From Microbispora corallina (lineage in GTDB: Bacteria > Actinomycetota > Actinomycetes > Streptosporangiales > Streptosporangiaceae): DNA of 64,000 nt. The notes under the pieces were generated by a model. It was not told the DNA's origin. It saw only the letters and a program-made list of their open reading frames with translations, and made no database searches. The stretch's first letter is position 1, and the number at the start of each line of letters is the position of its first letter. The stretch spans positions 62,001 through 126,000 of the forward strand of contig NZ_BOOC01000032.1 in NCBI RefSeq assembly GCF_016863035.1, given 5' to 3'. The translations under genes and the position numbers were made by a program. This document shows positions 33,676-40,937 of the stretch, one piece after another.

Positions 33676-35478
33676 TTGAACCTCCGGTTCGGGCTGCTGG
33701 GCCCGGTCCAGGTCCGGCGGAACGACAGGCCGGTCCCGCTCGGCACGCCCAAGCAACGCGCCCTGCTGACCGCGCTGCTGCTCGAACCCAACCGGGTCGT
33801 GTCGATCGACCGGCTGATCATGGCCCTGTGGGACGAGGAGCCGCCCTGCTCCGCCGTCGCCAACGTCCGCACCTACGTGAACCGGTTGCGGAGCACACTC
33901 GGCGAAGGCGACCGGCTGACGGCCCGGCCGCCCGGCTACGTGCTCGCCGTACGCGCCGGCGAGCTCGACGTGGCCGAGTTCGCCGACGCCCTGCGGCAGG
34001 GCAGGCGGTCGCTGTCCGCCGGGCGGCCGGAGGAGGCGCTGCGGCACCTGTCGTCGGCCCTCGCGCGGTGGCGGGGCGCCCCCGCCGAGGACGTGCCCAG
34101 GTCGGCGGCGCTCGGCCCGCGCCTGGACGCGCTCGCCGAGCAGCGCTGCCTGGCCCTGGAGGCGCTCGCGGAGGCCCGGCTCATGCTGGGCGAGCACGCC
34201 GACGTGCTGGCCGAGCTCCATGAGACGGTGGCCGCCCATCCCACCAGGGAACGGCTGTGGGGCGCGCTCATGCTCGCGTCGTACCGCACCGGCGACCCGG
34301 CGGCCGCGCTCGCCGCCTACGGGCAGGCGCGGGCGTTCCTCGCGCAGGAGCTGGGCGTCGAACCCGGGCCCGAGCTGGCCGAGCTGCACCGGAGCATACT
34401 CAACCGGGACCCCGCGCTCCGGGCGGTTCCCGCGCCTTCCGCCCCCGGCCCGTCCCGCCCGGCGCCCACGTCGAAGGCGGCGCCGCTCACCGCACCGGGA
34501 TGCCTCGTCGGCCGGGACCTGGAGCTCAAGGAGGTGGTGGCGGCGATCACCGCCTCCGCCCCGCGGCCCGTCGCCGTCCACGGCCCGGCGGGGGTGGGGA
34601 AGTCGGCCCTGGCGCTCGCCGCCGTCCGGGCGGCGGCGCCGCACTTCCCCGGCGGCGTGCTCCACGTCGATCTGCGGGCCCTTCCCCGCCCCGGCGCGTA
34701 CGAGACGCTCGCGCGGCTGCTGAGCCTGCTGGGGCTGGCGGACGACGAGATCGCCCCGGACCTCGACGACGCCGCGCTCCAGTTCAGGACGGCCACGGCC
34801 GCGGGGCGCGTGCTCGTCCTCCTCGACAACGTGACCGGCGAGGGGCAGCTGCGCCCGCTGGTCGGCGCCAGCCCGGACTACCGGTTCGTCATCACCAGCA
34901 GGACGGTGCTCGCCGCGCTCGACGACGTGGACCACCTGCCGCTCGCTCCCCTGACGGACGACGCGGCCTGCGAACTGCTCGCCCGGCTCTGCGGCCGGGA
35001 CCGGATCGACCCCGAGCAGGTGAGGAGGGTGACCCGGCTCTGCGACAACCTGCCGCTCGCGCTGCGGATCGCGGGCAAGCGACTGGCCGTCAGGCGAGAG
35101 TGGACGATGGCGGCGTTCGCCGACATGCTGGCCGACGAGGAGCACCGGCTCGACCTGCTGACCTGCGGCGACCTTTCCGTGCGGGGCGCCCTCGACCTCG
35201 ACTACCAGGCCCTGCGGCAGTGCGGGGGGACCGCGGCCGGCAGCGCGCTCGCCCTGTTCCACCGCCTCGGCGAGCGCGGCATGGCCGGCTGCGGGCCGGC
35301 TGCGGCCGCCGAGCTCCTCGGGTGCGACCGGCGGACGGCGTCGGCGGCGCTCGGCGTGCTGGCCGATCTCCGTCTGATGGAGCCGCTGACCCTCGGCCAC
35401 TACCGGATGAACGGCCTCACCCGCCTGTACGCGGCGCAGATGGCCTCATGCCCGGACAGGAGAGCACACCGCGACTGA
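33676..35478 (+). CDS. SARP/AfsR-family transcriptional activator with NB-ARC ATPase domain
   Basis: A 600-residue regulator. Residues 1-95 are the OmpR-like winged helix (LRFGLLGPVQVRRNDRPVPLG, with PKQRALLTALLLEPNRVVS as core). Residues 96-245 are the BTAD domain ending ELGVEPGPELAELHRSIL. Residues 275-600 are an NB-ARC ATPase with Walker A GPAGVGKS near 303 and VLVLLDNVTGE; no long TPR tail follows. SARPs bind direct repeats of about seven bases spaced 11 bp apart and activate secondary-metabolite or peptide clusters. TTG 33676 after CCGGAGG gives the exact domain start. It converges on the peptide cluster, whose three promoters carry such repeats (35781, 36067, 39616), so it is the likely activator (inference). 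Confidence 0.85.
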   Translation: MNLRFGLLGPVQVRRNDRPVPLGTPKQRALLTALLLEPNRVVSIDRLIMALWDEEPPCSAVANVRTYVNRLRSTLGEGDRLTARPPGYVLAVRAGELDVAEFADALRQGRRSLSAGRPEEALRHLSSALARWRGAPAEDVPRSAALGPRLDALAEQRCLALEALAEARLMLGEHADVLAELHETVAAHPTRERLWGALMLASYRTGDPAAALAAYGQARAFLAQELGVEPGPELAELHRSILNRDPALRAVPAPSAPGPSRPAPTSKAAPLTAPGCLVGRDLELKEVVAAITASAPRPVAVHGPAGVGKSALALAAVRAAAPHFPGGVLHVDLRALPRPGAYETLARLLSLLGLADDEIAPDLDDAALQFRTATAAGRVLVLLDNVTGEGQLRPLVGASPDYRFVITSRTVLAALDDVDHLPLAPLTDDAACELLARLCGRDRIDPEQVRRVTRLCDNLPLALRIAGKRLAVRREWTMAAFADMLADEEHRLDLLTCGDLSVRGALDLDYQALRQCGGTAAGSALALFHRLGERGMAGCGPAAAAELLGCDRRTASAALGVLADLRLMEPLTLGHYRMNGLTRLYAAQMASCPDRRAHRD

Positions 35479-35487
35479 CATACACAG

Positions 35488-35514
35488 GGCGCGCCCCGGC
35501 GTGCGGGACGCGCC
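35488..35514. terminator. Hairpin between the SARP gene and peptide 1
   Basis: An 11-bp stem with one mismatch (35488-35498 and 35504-35514, five-base loop) lies between convergent stop codons at 35478 and 35539. Confidence 0.6.
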
Positions 35515-35538
35515 TGGTGGTTCACGCAGACGTCAGGA

Positions 35539-35718
35539 TCAGCACCATTGCGTCCAACCGCTGCAGTAGCGGTCCCCGTCGGGGACCCCCGCGCCGGTGC
35601 AGCAGGTGCGGCGCCAGCAGCCGGCCCAGTCGTACGAACAACTCGTGGCCGCCGCCTGAGTGGCCGGGACGAGGCGGGCGACCATCTTGTCCGCCAGCCG
35701 CTGAATCGTCTTCGTCAT
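35539..35718 (-). CDS. Six-cysteine secreted peptide precursor 1 (knottin-like framework)
   Basis: A 59-residue precursor with AGGAGGAACCGA before its ATG, one of the strongest ribosome sites in the window. Residues 1-24 (MTKTIQRLADKMVARL then VPATQAAA) form an amphipathic leader without a Sec-type hydrophobic core and end in Ala-x-Ala. The predicted mature peptide of 35 residues has Cys27, 34, 39, 40, 52 and 59, spacing C-x6-C-x4-CC-x11-C-x6-C, and is rich in Trp, Tyr and Gly. The order C-C-CC-C-C is the inhibitor cystine knot framework known from conotoxins. Peptide 2 shares 18 of 24 leader residues by eye and all six cysteines. Last gene of the cluster, with its own promoter. Antimicrobial, signalling or enzyme-inhibitor roles are all possible. 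Confidence 0.85.
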   Translation of the reverse strand: MTKTIQRLADKMVARLVPATQAAATSCSYDWAGCWRRTCCTGAGVPDGDRYCSGWTQWC

Positions 35719-35752
35719 TCGGTTCCTCCTTTGAAGGACTCCCTTTTCCCCG

Positions 35753-35798
35753 ACATTAGGAGCGGCCCCGATCACGGACATACCACCGCGATACACGG
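35753..35798 (-). promoter_or_regulatory. Peptide 1 promoter with SARP-type direct repeats
   Basis: On the minus strand the -10 hexamer TAATGT (35758-35753) lies 22 bases from the nearer heptamer. On the plus strand the heptamers read TACCACC (35781-35787) and TACACGG (35792-35798), starting 11 bp apart. Confidence 0.6.
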
Positions 35799-35837
35799 AC
35801 ACCTGTATTCGACAGCGGAGCGCTCCGTTGTGCTCGT

Positions 35838-36005
35838 TCAGCAGATGTACTGCCAGTTGGTGCAGTAGTTGACGCCCGACCCCTTGCAGCAGTAGCGGCG
35901 GACGCAGCCGCTGACCTCGTACCAGCAGTTGACCGCCTCCGCGCGGGTGGCCGGGACCAGCCGGGCGACCATCCGGTCCGCCAGCCGCTGAATCGTCCGC
36001 GTCAT
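35838..36005 (-). CDS. Six-cysteine secreted peptide precursor 2 (knottin-like framework)
   Basis: A 55-residue paralogue of peptide 1. The leader (MTRTIQRLADRMVARL then VPATRAEA, residues 1-24) ends in Ala-Glu-Ala, a good signal peptidase I site. The 31-residue predicted mature part has Cys27, 34, 39, 40, 48 and 55 (C-x6-C-x4-CC-x7-C-x6-C), ending in Trp-Gln-Tyr-Ile-Cys. The first four cysteines are spaced exactly as in peptide 1; only the fourth-to-fifth loop differs. Promoter and ribosome-site sequences upstream are also near-copies of those of peptide 1, so both arose by duplication of a promoter-gene unit. No lanthipeptide, radical SAM or cyclodehydratase gene is nearby, so disulfides are the expected modification. 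Confidence 0.85.
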   Translation of the reverse strand: MTRTIQRLADRMVARLVPATRAEAVNCWYEVSGCVRRYCCKGSGVNYCTNWQYIC

Positions 36006-36038
36006 TCGGTTCCTCCTTCGAAGCACTCCTTTTCCCCG

Positions 36039-36105
36039 ACATTAGGAGTGGCCGCCGTCACGGACATACCACCGCGATACACGGAAACCTGTATTCGATA
36101 CACGT
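36039..36105 (-). promoter_or_regulatory. Peptide 2 promoter with SARP-type direct repeats
   Basis: The minus-strand -10 TAATGT (36044-36039) is again 22 bases from the first heptamer. TACCACC (36067-36073) and TACACGG (36078-36084) repeat the peptide 1 arrangement, and a third TACACGT lies at 36099-36105. Confidence 0.6.
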
Positions 36106-36108
36106 GAT

Positions 36109-36567
36109 TCACGCGTTCAGCCGCCGGAGCACGACACCCGTGATCCTGCTCTCGGGGAGGAGGCCCCACTGCCGGGAGTCGGTGCTCCGCGAGGGGTTGT
36201 CCCCGAGGACGAGCAGGCGTCCCGGCGGCACGTGGACCTCTCCCAGGGCCTCTCCCAGCGCCTCGAACCCGGGAGGGATCGGGTCCCCGGCCACGGCCGC
36301 CGCCCGCTTGATCACCAGGTTCGTGCCGCCGTCGAGCGTGAAGCCCTCCCCCGGGCCCACGCGGGCGATGACGACGATGTCCCCGCGCCGGACCCGCCGG
36401 CCGGCCCGGCCGGGCCGAAGTCTCCGCACGAGGACCTGGTCACCGGGCCACAGGCCGGGCTCCATGCTCTCCCCGTGAACCTCGACGACGCGCAGGATCT
36501 GTCCGGCCGCCACCACGGCGGCGGCCACGAGCGCCGCTGCGAGCAGGACGACCAGGACGAGCGTCAT
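36109..36567 (-). CDS. S26-family (type I) signal peptidase, cluster-dedicated
   Basis: A 152-residue enzyme. One N-terminal membrane helix (VLVVLLAAALVAAAVVAAG) is followed by the catalytic Ser34 in HGESMEPGLWPGD and the general-base Lys87 in LVIKRAAAVAGD; LVLGDNPSRSTDSRQWG is the third signature. It is shorter than housekeeping LepB, as cluster-dedicated versions often are. The start overlaps the ABC exporter stop by 4 bp (ATGA), so the proteins are made together. The Ala-x-Ala ends of the two peptide leaders are the obvious substrates (inference). Confidence 0.88.
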   Translation of the reverse strand: MTLVLVVLLAAALVAAAVVAAGQILRVVEVHGESMEPGLWPGDQVLVRRLRPGRAGRRVRRGDIVVIARVGPGEGFTLDGGTNLVIKRAAAVAGDPIPPGFEALGEALGEVHVPPGRLLVLGDNPSRSTDSRQWGLLPESRITGVVLRRLNA

Positions 36568-38438
36568 CGTGTCCCCGAGAGCCGGTCGCGCGGGGCGTCC
36601 GCGTCCCGGTTCTCCCCCTGCCGGTATCCCTCCGCCTGGAGGGCGAACATGTGGGCGTAGATCCCGCCGCGCTCCAGCAGCCCTGCGTGCGTGCCCCGCT
36701 CGGCGACCTGGCCGCCGTCGAGGACGACGATGTGGTCCGCCTCGCGCACGGCGCCGAGCCGATGGCTGATCAGCAGGCTCGTACGGCCGCGGCGATGCTC
36801 CCGCAGTCCCCGGTGGATCTCGTGCTCCGCCTCGGCGTCGAGGCCCGAGCTGGGCTCGTCCAGGATCAGCAGGTCCCGCTCGCCCCGCAGGTAGGCACGG
36901 GCGAGGGCGAGCCGCTGCCACTGCCCGCCCGACAGGCGGACACCCGCCTCGGCGCCGTCGTCCTCGGCGGGGTCGGCGAAGATGCGCGACAGCATGGTGT
37001 CGTACCCCCGGGGCAGGGCGTCCACGGCGTCGTGCGCGCCCGCCCTCCGCGCCGCCGCCTCGATCCTCCCCCGGTCGTCCATCGCGGTGAGATCGCCCAG
37101 GCCGATGTTCTCGGCCGCGGTCATGTCGTACTCCATGTAGTCCTGGAACACCGCCCCGATCCTGGCCCGAAGCTCCGCCGGGTCCATCTCCCTGAGATCG
37201 ACCCCGTCCCACAGGACCGAGCCGCGTTCCGGGTCGTACATCCGGCAGAGCAGCTTGACCACGCTGCTCTTGCCCGCCCCGTTCCTCCCGACGAGCGCCA
37301 CCGCGCTGCCGTACGGGATGGTCAGGCTGACGCCGCGCAGGACCCAGGGATGGCCGGGCGAGTAGCGGAACCACACGTCGCGCAGCTCGATCCCCCGGTG
37401 CGGCGGACCGGCCCGCCGGGGCCGGGACGGAACCGGCAGGTCCGGCTCGGCGTCCAGGACGGCGAGGTAGTGCCCGAACAGCAGCACCTGCTGGTGCGCG
37501 GTGACGAGTTCGACGACGAGACCGCTCACCGCCGCCTGGACTCCGGCGACGGCGGCGACGAACAGCGCGACGTCGCCGGCCCCGCCCGTGCCGTTCGCCG
37601 CGGAGACGAGAACCCACAGCAGGCCGGCCCCGGTCGCCAGCGCCGCCGTGGTCCCTGTGAGGGCCTGGACGCCGAGTTCCCGCCGGTCGGTGCGGCTCCG
37701 CTCAGCGTTCGCGGCCCGCCGCTGGGCGGCCATCAGCCCGCGCAGATGCGCTCCGATGCCGAAGAGCCTCAGCTCCTTGGCCGCCTGGACGTTGACGAGA
37801 AGCTCAGCGAAGAAGAACTCGCGGCGCTCGACCGGGCCGATGCCCCACAGCATCGCGGCACGCCGCCGGGAGAGCCACAGCTCCGCGGCCATGGACGGCG
37901 CCGCGGCGCAGACCACGAGGGCGGCCGTCCACGGGCTTATCGTCACGAGGGAGACGAGGAAGCCGGCACCGGTCAGCACCGTCCTGGCGGCGCCCAGGGC
38001 GGCGGAGACCACCAGGCCCGGGGTCGCCCCGCCGTACCGCTGGGCCATACGGATCCGGTCGAGGAACGCGGGATCCTCGAACCTCGCGAGGCCGACGAAC
38101 CGCTCCGTGGCCCTGAAGAGGCGGTCCTGGGCGACGAGCCCGATCCTGCGCCCGCTCTCGTCCCTGACGTACTGGACCACCTGCGGCCCGAGCGCCGTCA
38201 GCACCCCGCACCCGGCGAGCGCGGCGCCCAGCGCCGCCGTCACCCCGGCCCCGGGCCGCCCGCCGGCGATCTCGTCGAGGACCAGCTTGGTGCACCAGGC
38301 GATCGCCACCGGCAGCACGGCCATGAGCGTGCTGAGGACGGCGAAGGCGACGGTCAGCCCGCTGCCGGCCCGCCAGGCCATGCCGAGAGCGGCGACCACC
38401 GCCCGCGCTCCGGCCGGGCCCCGCACGTGCGCCGTCAC
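36564..38438 (-). CDS. ABC transporter, fused permease and ATPase, peptide exporter
   Basis: A 624-residue half-transporter. Six membrane helices (about residues 20-310) precede an ATPase domain (about 355-600) with Walker A VGRNGAGKSS, signature RLSGGQWQRLALARA, Walker B LLILDEPSSGLDAEAE and H-loop LISHRLG. No N-terminal C39 peptidase domain is present, so leader removal must come from the signal peptidase next door. The GTG start at 38438 overlaps the TlpA-like stop (GTGA), and the end overlaps the signal peptidase start. A fragment similar to its 37681-37770 segment recurs at 40960-41048. Expected role: export of the two cysteine-rich peptides. Confidence 0.88.
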   Translation of the reverse strand: MTAHVRGPAGARAVVAALGMAWRAGSGLTVAFAVLSTLMAVLPVAIAWCTKLVLDEIAGGRPGAGVTAALGAALAGCGVLTALGPQVVQYVRDESGRRIGLVAQDRLFRATERFVGLARFEDPAFLDRIRMAQRYGGATPGLVVSAALGAARTVLTGAGFLVSLVTISPWTAALVVCAAAPSMAAELWLSRRRAAMLWGIGPVERREFFFAELLVNVQAAKELRLFGIGAHLRGLMAAQRRAANAERSRTDRRELGVQALTGTTAALATGAGLLWVLVSAANGTGGAGDVALFVAAVAGVQAAVSGLVVELVTAHQQVLLFGHYLAVLDAEPDLPVPSRPRRAGPPHRGIELRDVWFRYSPGHPWVLRGVSLTIPYGSAVALVGRNGAGKSSVVKLLCRMYDPERGSVLWDGVDLREMDPAELRARIGAVFQDYMEYDMTAAENIGLGDLTAMDDRGRIEAAARRAGAHDAVDALPRGYDTMLSRIFADPAEDDGAEAGVRLSGGQWQRLALARAYLRGERDLLILDEPSSGLDAEAEHEIHRGLREHRRGRTSLLISHRLGAVREADHIVVLDGGQVAERGTHAGLLERGGIYAHMFALQAEGYRQGENRDADAPRDRLSGTR

Positions 38439-38977
38439 GCGTGTACGGGAATCTTGTCGAGGTCCTCCAGAGTGGTCCCGCTGGCGACGACCCTCCCGCG
38501 CCCGTCGACCAGGGCGAGGGACGGGAACCCGTTGACCTGCAACGCCTTCGTCAGGCCGGTGCCGTACTCCTCGATCAGCACCAGCGCGACCGGCTCCAGC
38601 GCCCGCCGCTCGTCCGCCACCTCCTCCTCCGCGCCGACGAGAACGGCCAGCACGTTGCCGCGCCCTCCCGGGAAGGACCGCGCGCGCTCGGCGAACTGCG
38701 GCAGGCGGTCCTCGCAGGCGGAGCAGCCGGGCGAGAAGACGCCGACGAGGACCGGCTCGGTCAGCGCCTCGTCGGAGACGTAGACGCCGTCGGTGCTCAC
38801 GGCGGAGAAGCCGCCGATCACCGCCCCGGGCGGGAGCACGATCGGCGGGGACGCCACCGGTCTGGCGCGCAGCATCTCCTCGTGCGCCCGCAACCGCCGG
38901 ATCACCCCGACCGTCAGCACCAGGTCGATCAGGCACAGGACGCCGACGCCCAGGACAAGCGCTATCAGGAACGGCAT
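38435..38977 (-). CDS. Membrane-anchored thioredoxin-fold (TlpA/MauD-like) protein
   Basis: A 180-residue protein. One N-terminal membrane helix (LIALVLGVGVLCLIDLVLTVG) is followed by an extracytoplasmic thioredoxin domain with the redox pair Cys85-Ser-Ala-Cys88 in VGVFSPGCSACEDRLP and the cis-Pro loop VNGFPSLALVDG. It resembles MauD/TlpA proteins that handle disulfides outside the membrane. It lies between the MauE-like gene and the exporter, 15 bp after the former and overlapping the latter by 4 bp. Together with the MauE-like protein it should oxidise or isomerise disulfides of the six-cysteine peptides (inference). Confidence 0.88.
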   Translation of the reverse strand: MPFLIALVLGVGVLCLIDLVLTVGVIRRLRAHEEMLRARPVASPPIVLPPGAVIGGFSAVSTDGVYVSDEALTEPVLVGVFSPGCSACEDRLPQFAERARSFPGGRGNVLAVLVGAEEEVADERRALEPVALVLIEEYGTGLTKALQVNGFPSLALVDGRGRVVASGTTLEDLDKIPVHA

Positions 38978-38992
38978 GAGGGACTACCTCCG

Positions 38993-39544
38993 TCAGGGTG
39001 TACTCGTGAAGAGACCGGCGATCTCGCCGATCGCGGACAGCAGGACGGCCGCCGCTCCGGCCGCGAGGGCGACCGCGGCGACCCCGGCCGGCCCGAGGTC
39101 CGCGGGGACGACGCCGGATACGGCAGGAAGCGCTCCGGCCCGGATGGCTCCGGCCTGGATCGCTCCGGCCGCCGTCATGACGATGAGCACGGCGTTGCGC
39201 GCGAGATGCCCAGGGCCCACCGGAACGGCGGATGCGCCGAAGCAGCGGCAGGGGACCCGCCTGCCGCGCCGAACGGCGACGGCGATGGCCGCGGTGAAGG
39301 CCACGAGGAGCCCGAGCGCGACGCAGAAGCCGGCGAGCGCGGTGGGCGGCCAGGCCAGCAGCGGCGCGACGGCGACCTCGGCGGCAACGACGAGCACCGC
39401 GACGGGCCGGGCGGGCAGGCGCGTGAGGGCGCGTGTGGCCGCCGTGAACTCCTCGTACGCCGCCCGCCCGCGCAGCTTGCTCACCGCGGACATGAGGAAG
39501 ACGATCCCCGTGAGCAGCCGGCAGAAGGTGAAGAGATAGGCCAC
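38993..39544 (-). CDS. MauE/DoxX-like redox-associated membrane protein
   Basis: A 183-residue membrane protein starting VAYLFTFCRLLTGIVFLMSAVSKLRG (TFCRLLTGIVFLMSAVSK is the MauE entry helix), with four to five hydrophobic segments and the family motif VPCRCFG, which carries a redox Cys pair. MauE proteins support disulfide formation in the periplasm together with MauD-type thioredoxins, the pair seen here. I chose GTG 39544, which has GAGGA eight bases upstream; ATG 39586 in the same frame lies over the predicted transcription start and is less likely. First gene of the exporter operon. Confidence 0.82.
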   Translation of the reverse strand: MAYLFTFCRLLTGIVFLMSAVSKLRGRAAYEEFTAATRALTRLPARPVAVLVVAAEVAVAPLLAWPPTALAGFCVALGLLVAFTAAIAVAVRRGRRVPCRCFGASAVPVGPGHLARNAVLIVMTAAGAIQAGAIRAGALPAVSGVVPADLGPAGVAAVALAAGAAAVLLSAIGEIAGLFTSTP

Positions 39545-39587
39545 AGGTGCGTCCTCATCCCCGGTCGGGCGTGGCGGGTCGCCCATC

Positions 39588-39633
39588 ACGCTAGGAACCA
39601 CCGCGGAACGCCGAATACACGACGGCTACACGC
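39588..39633 (-). promoter_or_regulatory. Exporter-operon promoter with SARP-type direct repeats
   Basis: The minus-strand -10 TAGCGT (39593-39588) is 22 bases from the heptamer TACACGA (39616-39622), with a second heptamer TACACGC (39627-39633) 11 bp further. This is the same geometry as the two peptide promoters. Confidence 0.6.
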
Positions 39634-39770
39634 TTCGATGTATCGGAGACGAACGCCCCGCGCCGTCAGCCTCGGGCGGCTGCCGCGACGCCTGCCCGAG
39701 CTGACCGCCGCCGTCCCCCGGCCCGGTCAGGCGCAGGCATCGAGGGCGACGGTGAGCAGGGCGTGTGATC

Positions 39771-40937
39771 TCAGCCGCGGATGCTCTCGTCGCTCAGCTC
39801 GTCCAGCGGGGTGAGCGTGGCCGAGGCCGCGTCGTGATCCATGCCGGTCGCCTCGAGCAGGTCGACGGCGATGGAGCGCAGCTGCGCGATGATGACGCTC
39901 GCCGAGAAACCCAGGTTCTTGGGCCGCTCCCGTGCGGCGACGGCGAGCAACGCCTGCCTGGCCAACATCGGTTCCCGCCCAGCCCCCAGTTCGAGCTGGA
40001 GGAGCAGCGCCGCCTCCGAGACCTCGCGCAGCAACTCGGCCAGGGCGACCGGTGGCGGGCTCGCCTCCCCCATCGCCGCGAGCGTCCGGCGGACCAGCAC
40101 CCGAGCGTTGCGCAGCGCCAGGTCCACCGGCAGGGCGGCGGTCGTGTACCTGGCCAGTCTGGCCCGGTGATGCCAGCGCAACGGCGAGATCCTGATGATC
40201 TCCTTGCTGTTCTCCAGCGCCGCCGCGAAATCCTCGACCGCGGTCTGGGTCCTGCGCCCGCACTCCAGTGCCTCGGCGGCCAGGTCCATATCGCCCTTCT
40301 CGATCGCCTCCGCCGCCTGCTCCAGCACCGTGGAGAAGGCGTCCAGTACGCCGGACAGATGTCTACCCGCGATGGTGAGCGGGCTGGCGGGCAGCAGCGC
40401 GACCGCGACGAGGCCGACGAGGCCGCCGGCGAGCGCGTCGGCCATTCGGTCCAGTCCGCCGGCGTCCGCGCCCGGCACCAGCATGGTGACCAGCACCGCG
40501 GACGACCCGACCTGCGACACGAACAGCTCACCGCTGTTCAGCAGCGCCGCGATGGTCATCGCCAGTGCGATCACGAGCGCCAGCTGCCAGGGACCCGAGC
40601 CGATCCAGGACACCAGCACGTCGCCGATGCCCACACCCAGACTGACGCCGACCACCAGCTCGGCCACCCTGCGCAGCCGCTGCCCGAACCCCAGGCCCAC
40701 ACAGATCATCACGGAGATGGGTGCGAAGAGGGGGTGGGCGTGGCCGAGCAGATGAACGGCGACGATCCAGGCCAGCGCCGCGCCCACGGCGCACTGCGCG
40801 ATCGAGGGCACGATCAGACCGAACGTGCCCAGCCGTTTCCTCACCTGATCGCCGAGCCACGTTCGCACTCCTCCACGATCGCGGATCTTTATGACATTGG
40901 GATCACATTTGCCCCGGATTCTTCTAATTCGAGCCAT
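39771..40937 (-). CDS. FUSC/aromatic acid exporter-like membrane protein
   Basis: A 388-residue protein (365 if it starts at GTG 40868). Six hydrophobic segments occupy about residues 40-190 (FGLIVPSIAQCAVGAALAWIV, LFAPISVMICVGLGFG, VVGVSLGVGIGDVLVSWIG, LALVIALAMTIAALLN, ALAGGLVGLVAVALLPASP). GFGQRLRRVAELVVGV is the typical FUSC/ArAE motif joining helices. A long helical soluble domain follows. Members are proposed to export aromatic or amphipathic acids. The ATG at 40937 lacks a ribosome site and a CATAAAG promoter-like stretch lies downstream of it, so the later start is quite possible. It is not obviously part of the peptide cluster. Confidence 0.75.
   Translation of the reverse strand: MARIRRIRGKCDPNVIKIRDRGGVRTWLGDQVRKRLGTFGLIVPSIAQCAVGAALAWIVAVHLLGHAHPLFAPISVMICVGLGFGQRLRRVAELVVGVSLGVGIGDVLVSWIGSGPWQLALVIALAMTIAALLNSGELFVSQVGSSAVLVTMLVPGADAGGLDRMADALAGGLVGLVAVALLPASPLTIAGRHLSGVLDAFSTVLEQAAEAIEKGDMDLAAEALECGRRTQTAVEDFAAALENSKEIIRISPLRWHHRARLARYTTAALPVDLALRNARVLVRRTLAAMGEASPPPVALAELLREVSEAALLLQLELGAGREPMLARQALLAVAARERPKNLGFSASVIIAQLRSIAVDLLEATGMDHDAASATLTPLDELSDESIRG

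Noticed and set aside
33567-34223. Plus frame with ATG 33604 before the SARP gene
   Set aside because: It is an overlapping shadow of the SARP frame, whose own TTG start has a ribosome site and exact domain start.
33676-39544. Lanthipeptide, lasso peptide or radical-SAM RiPP
   Set aside because: No LanB/C/M, asparagine-synthetase-like cyclase, PqqD or radical SAM gene is present, and the precursors show conserved Cys without Ser/Thr clusters placed for lanthionine rings.
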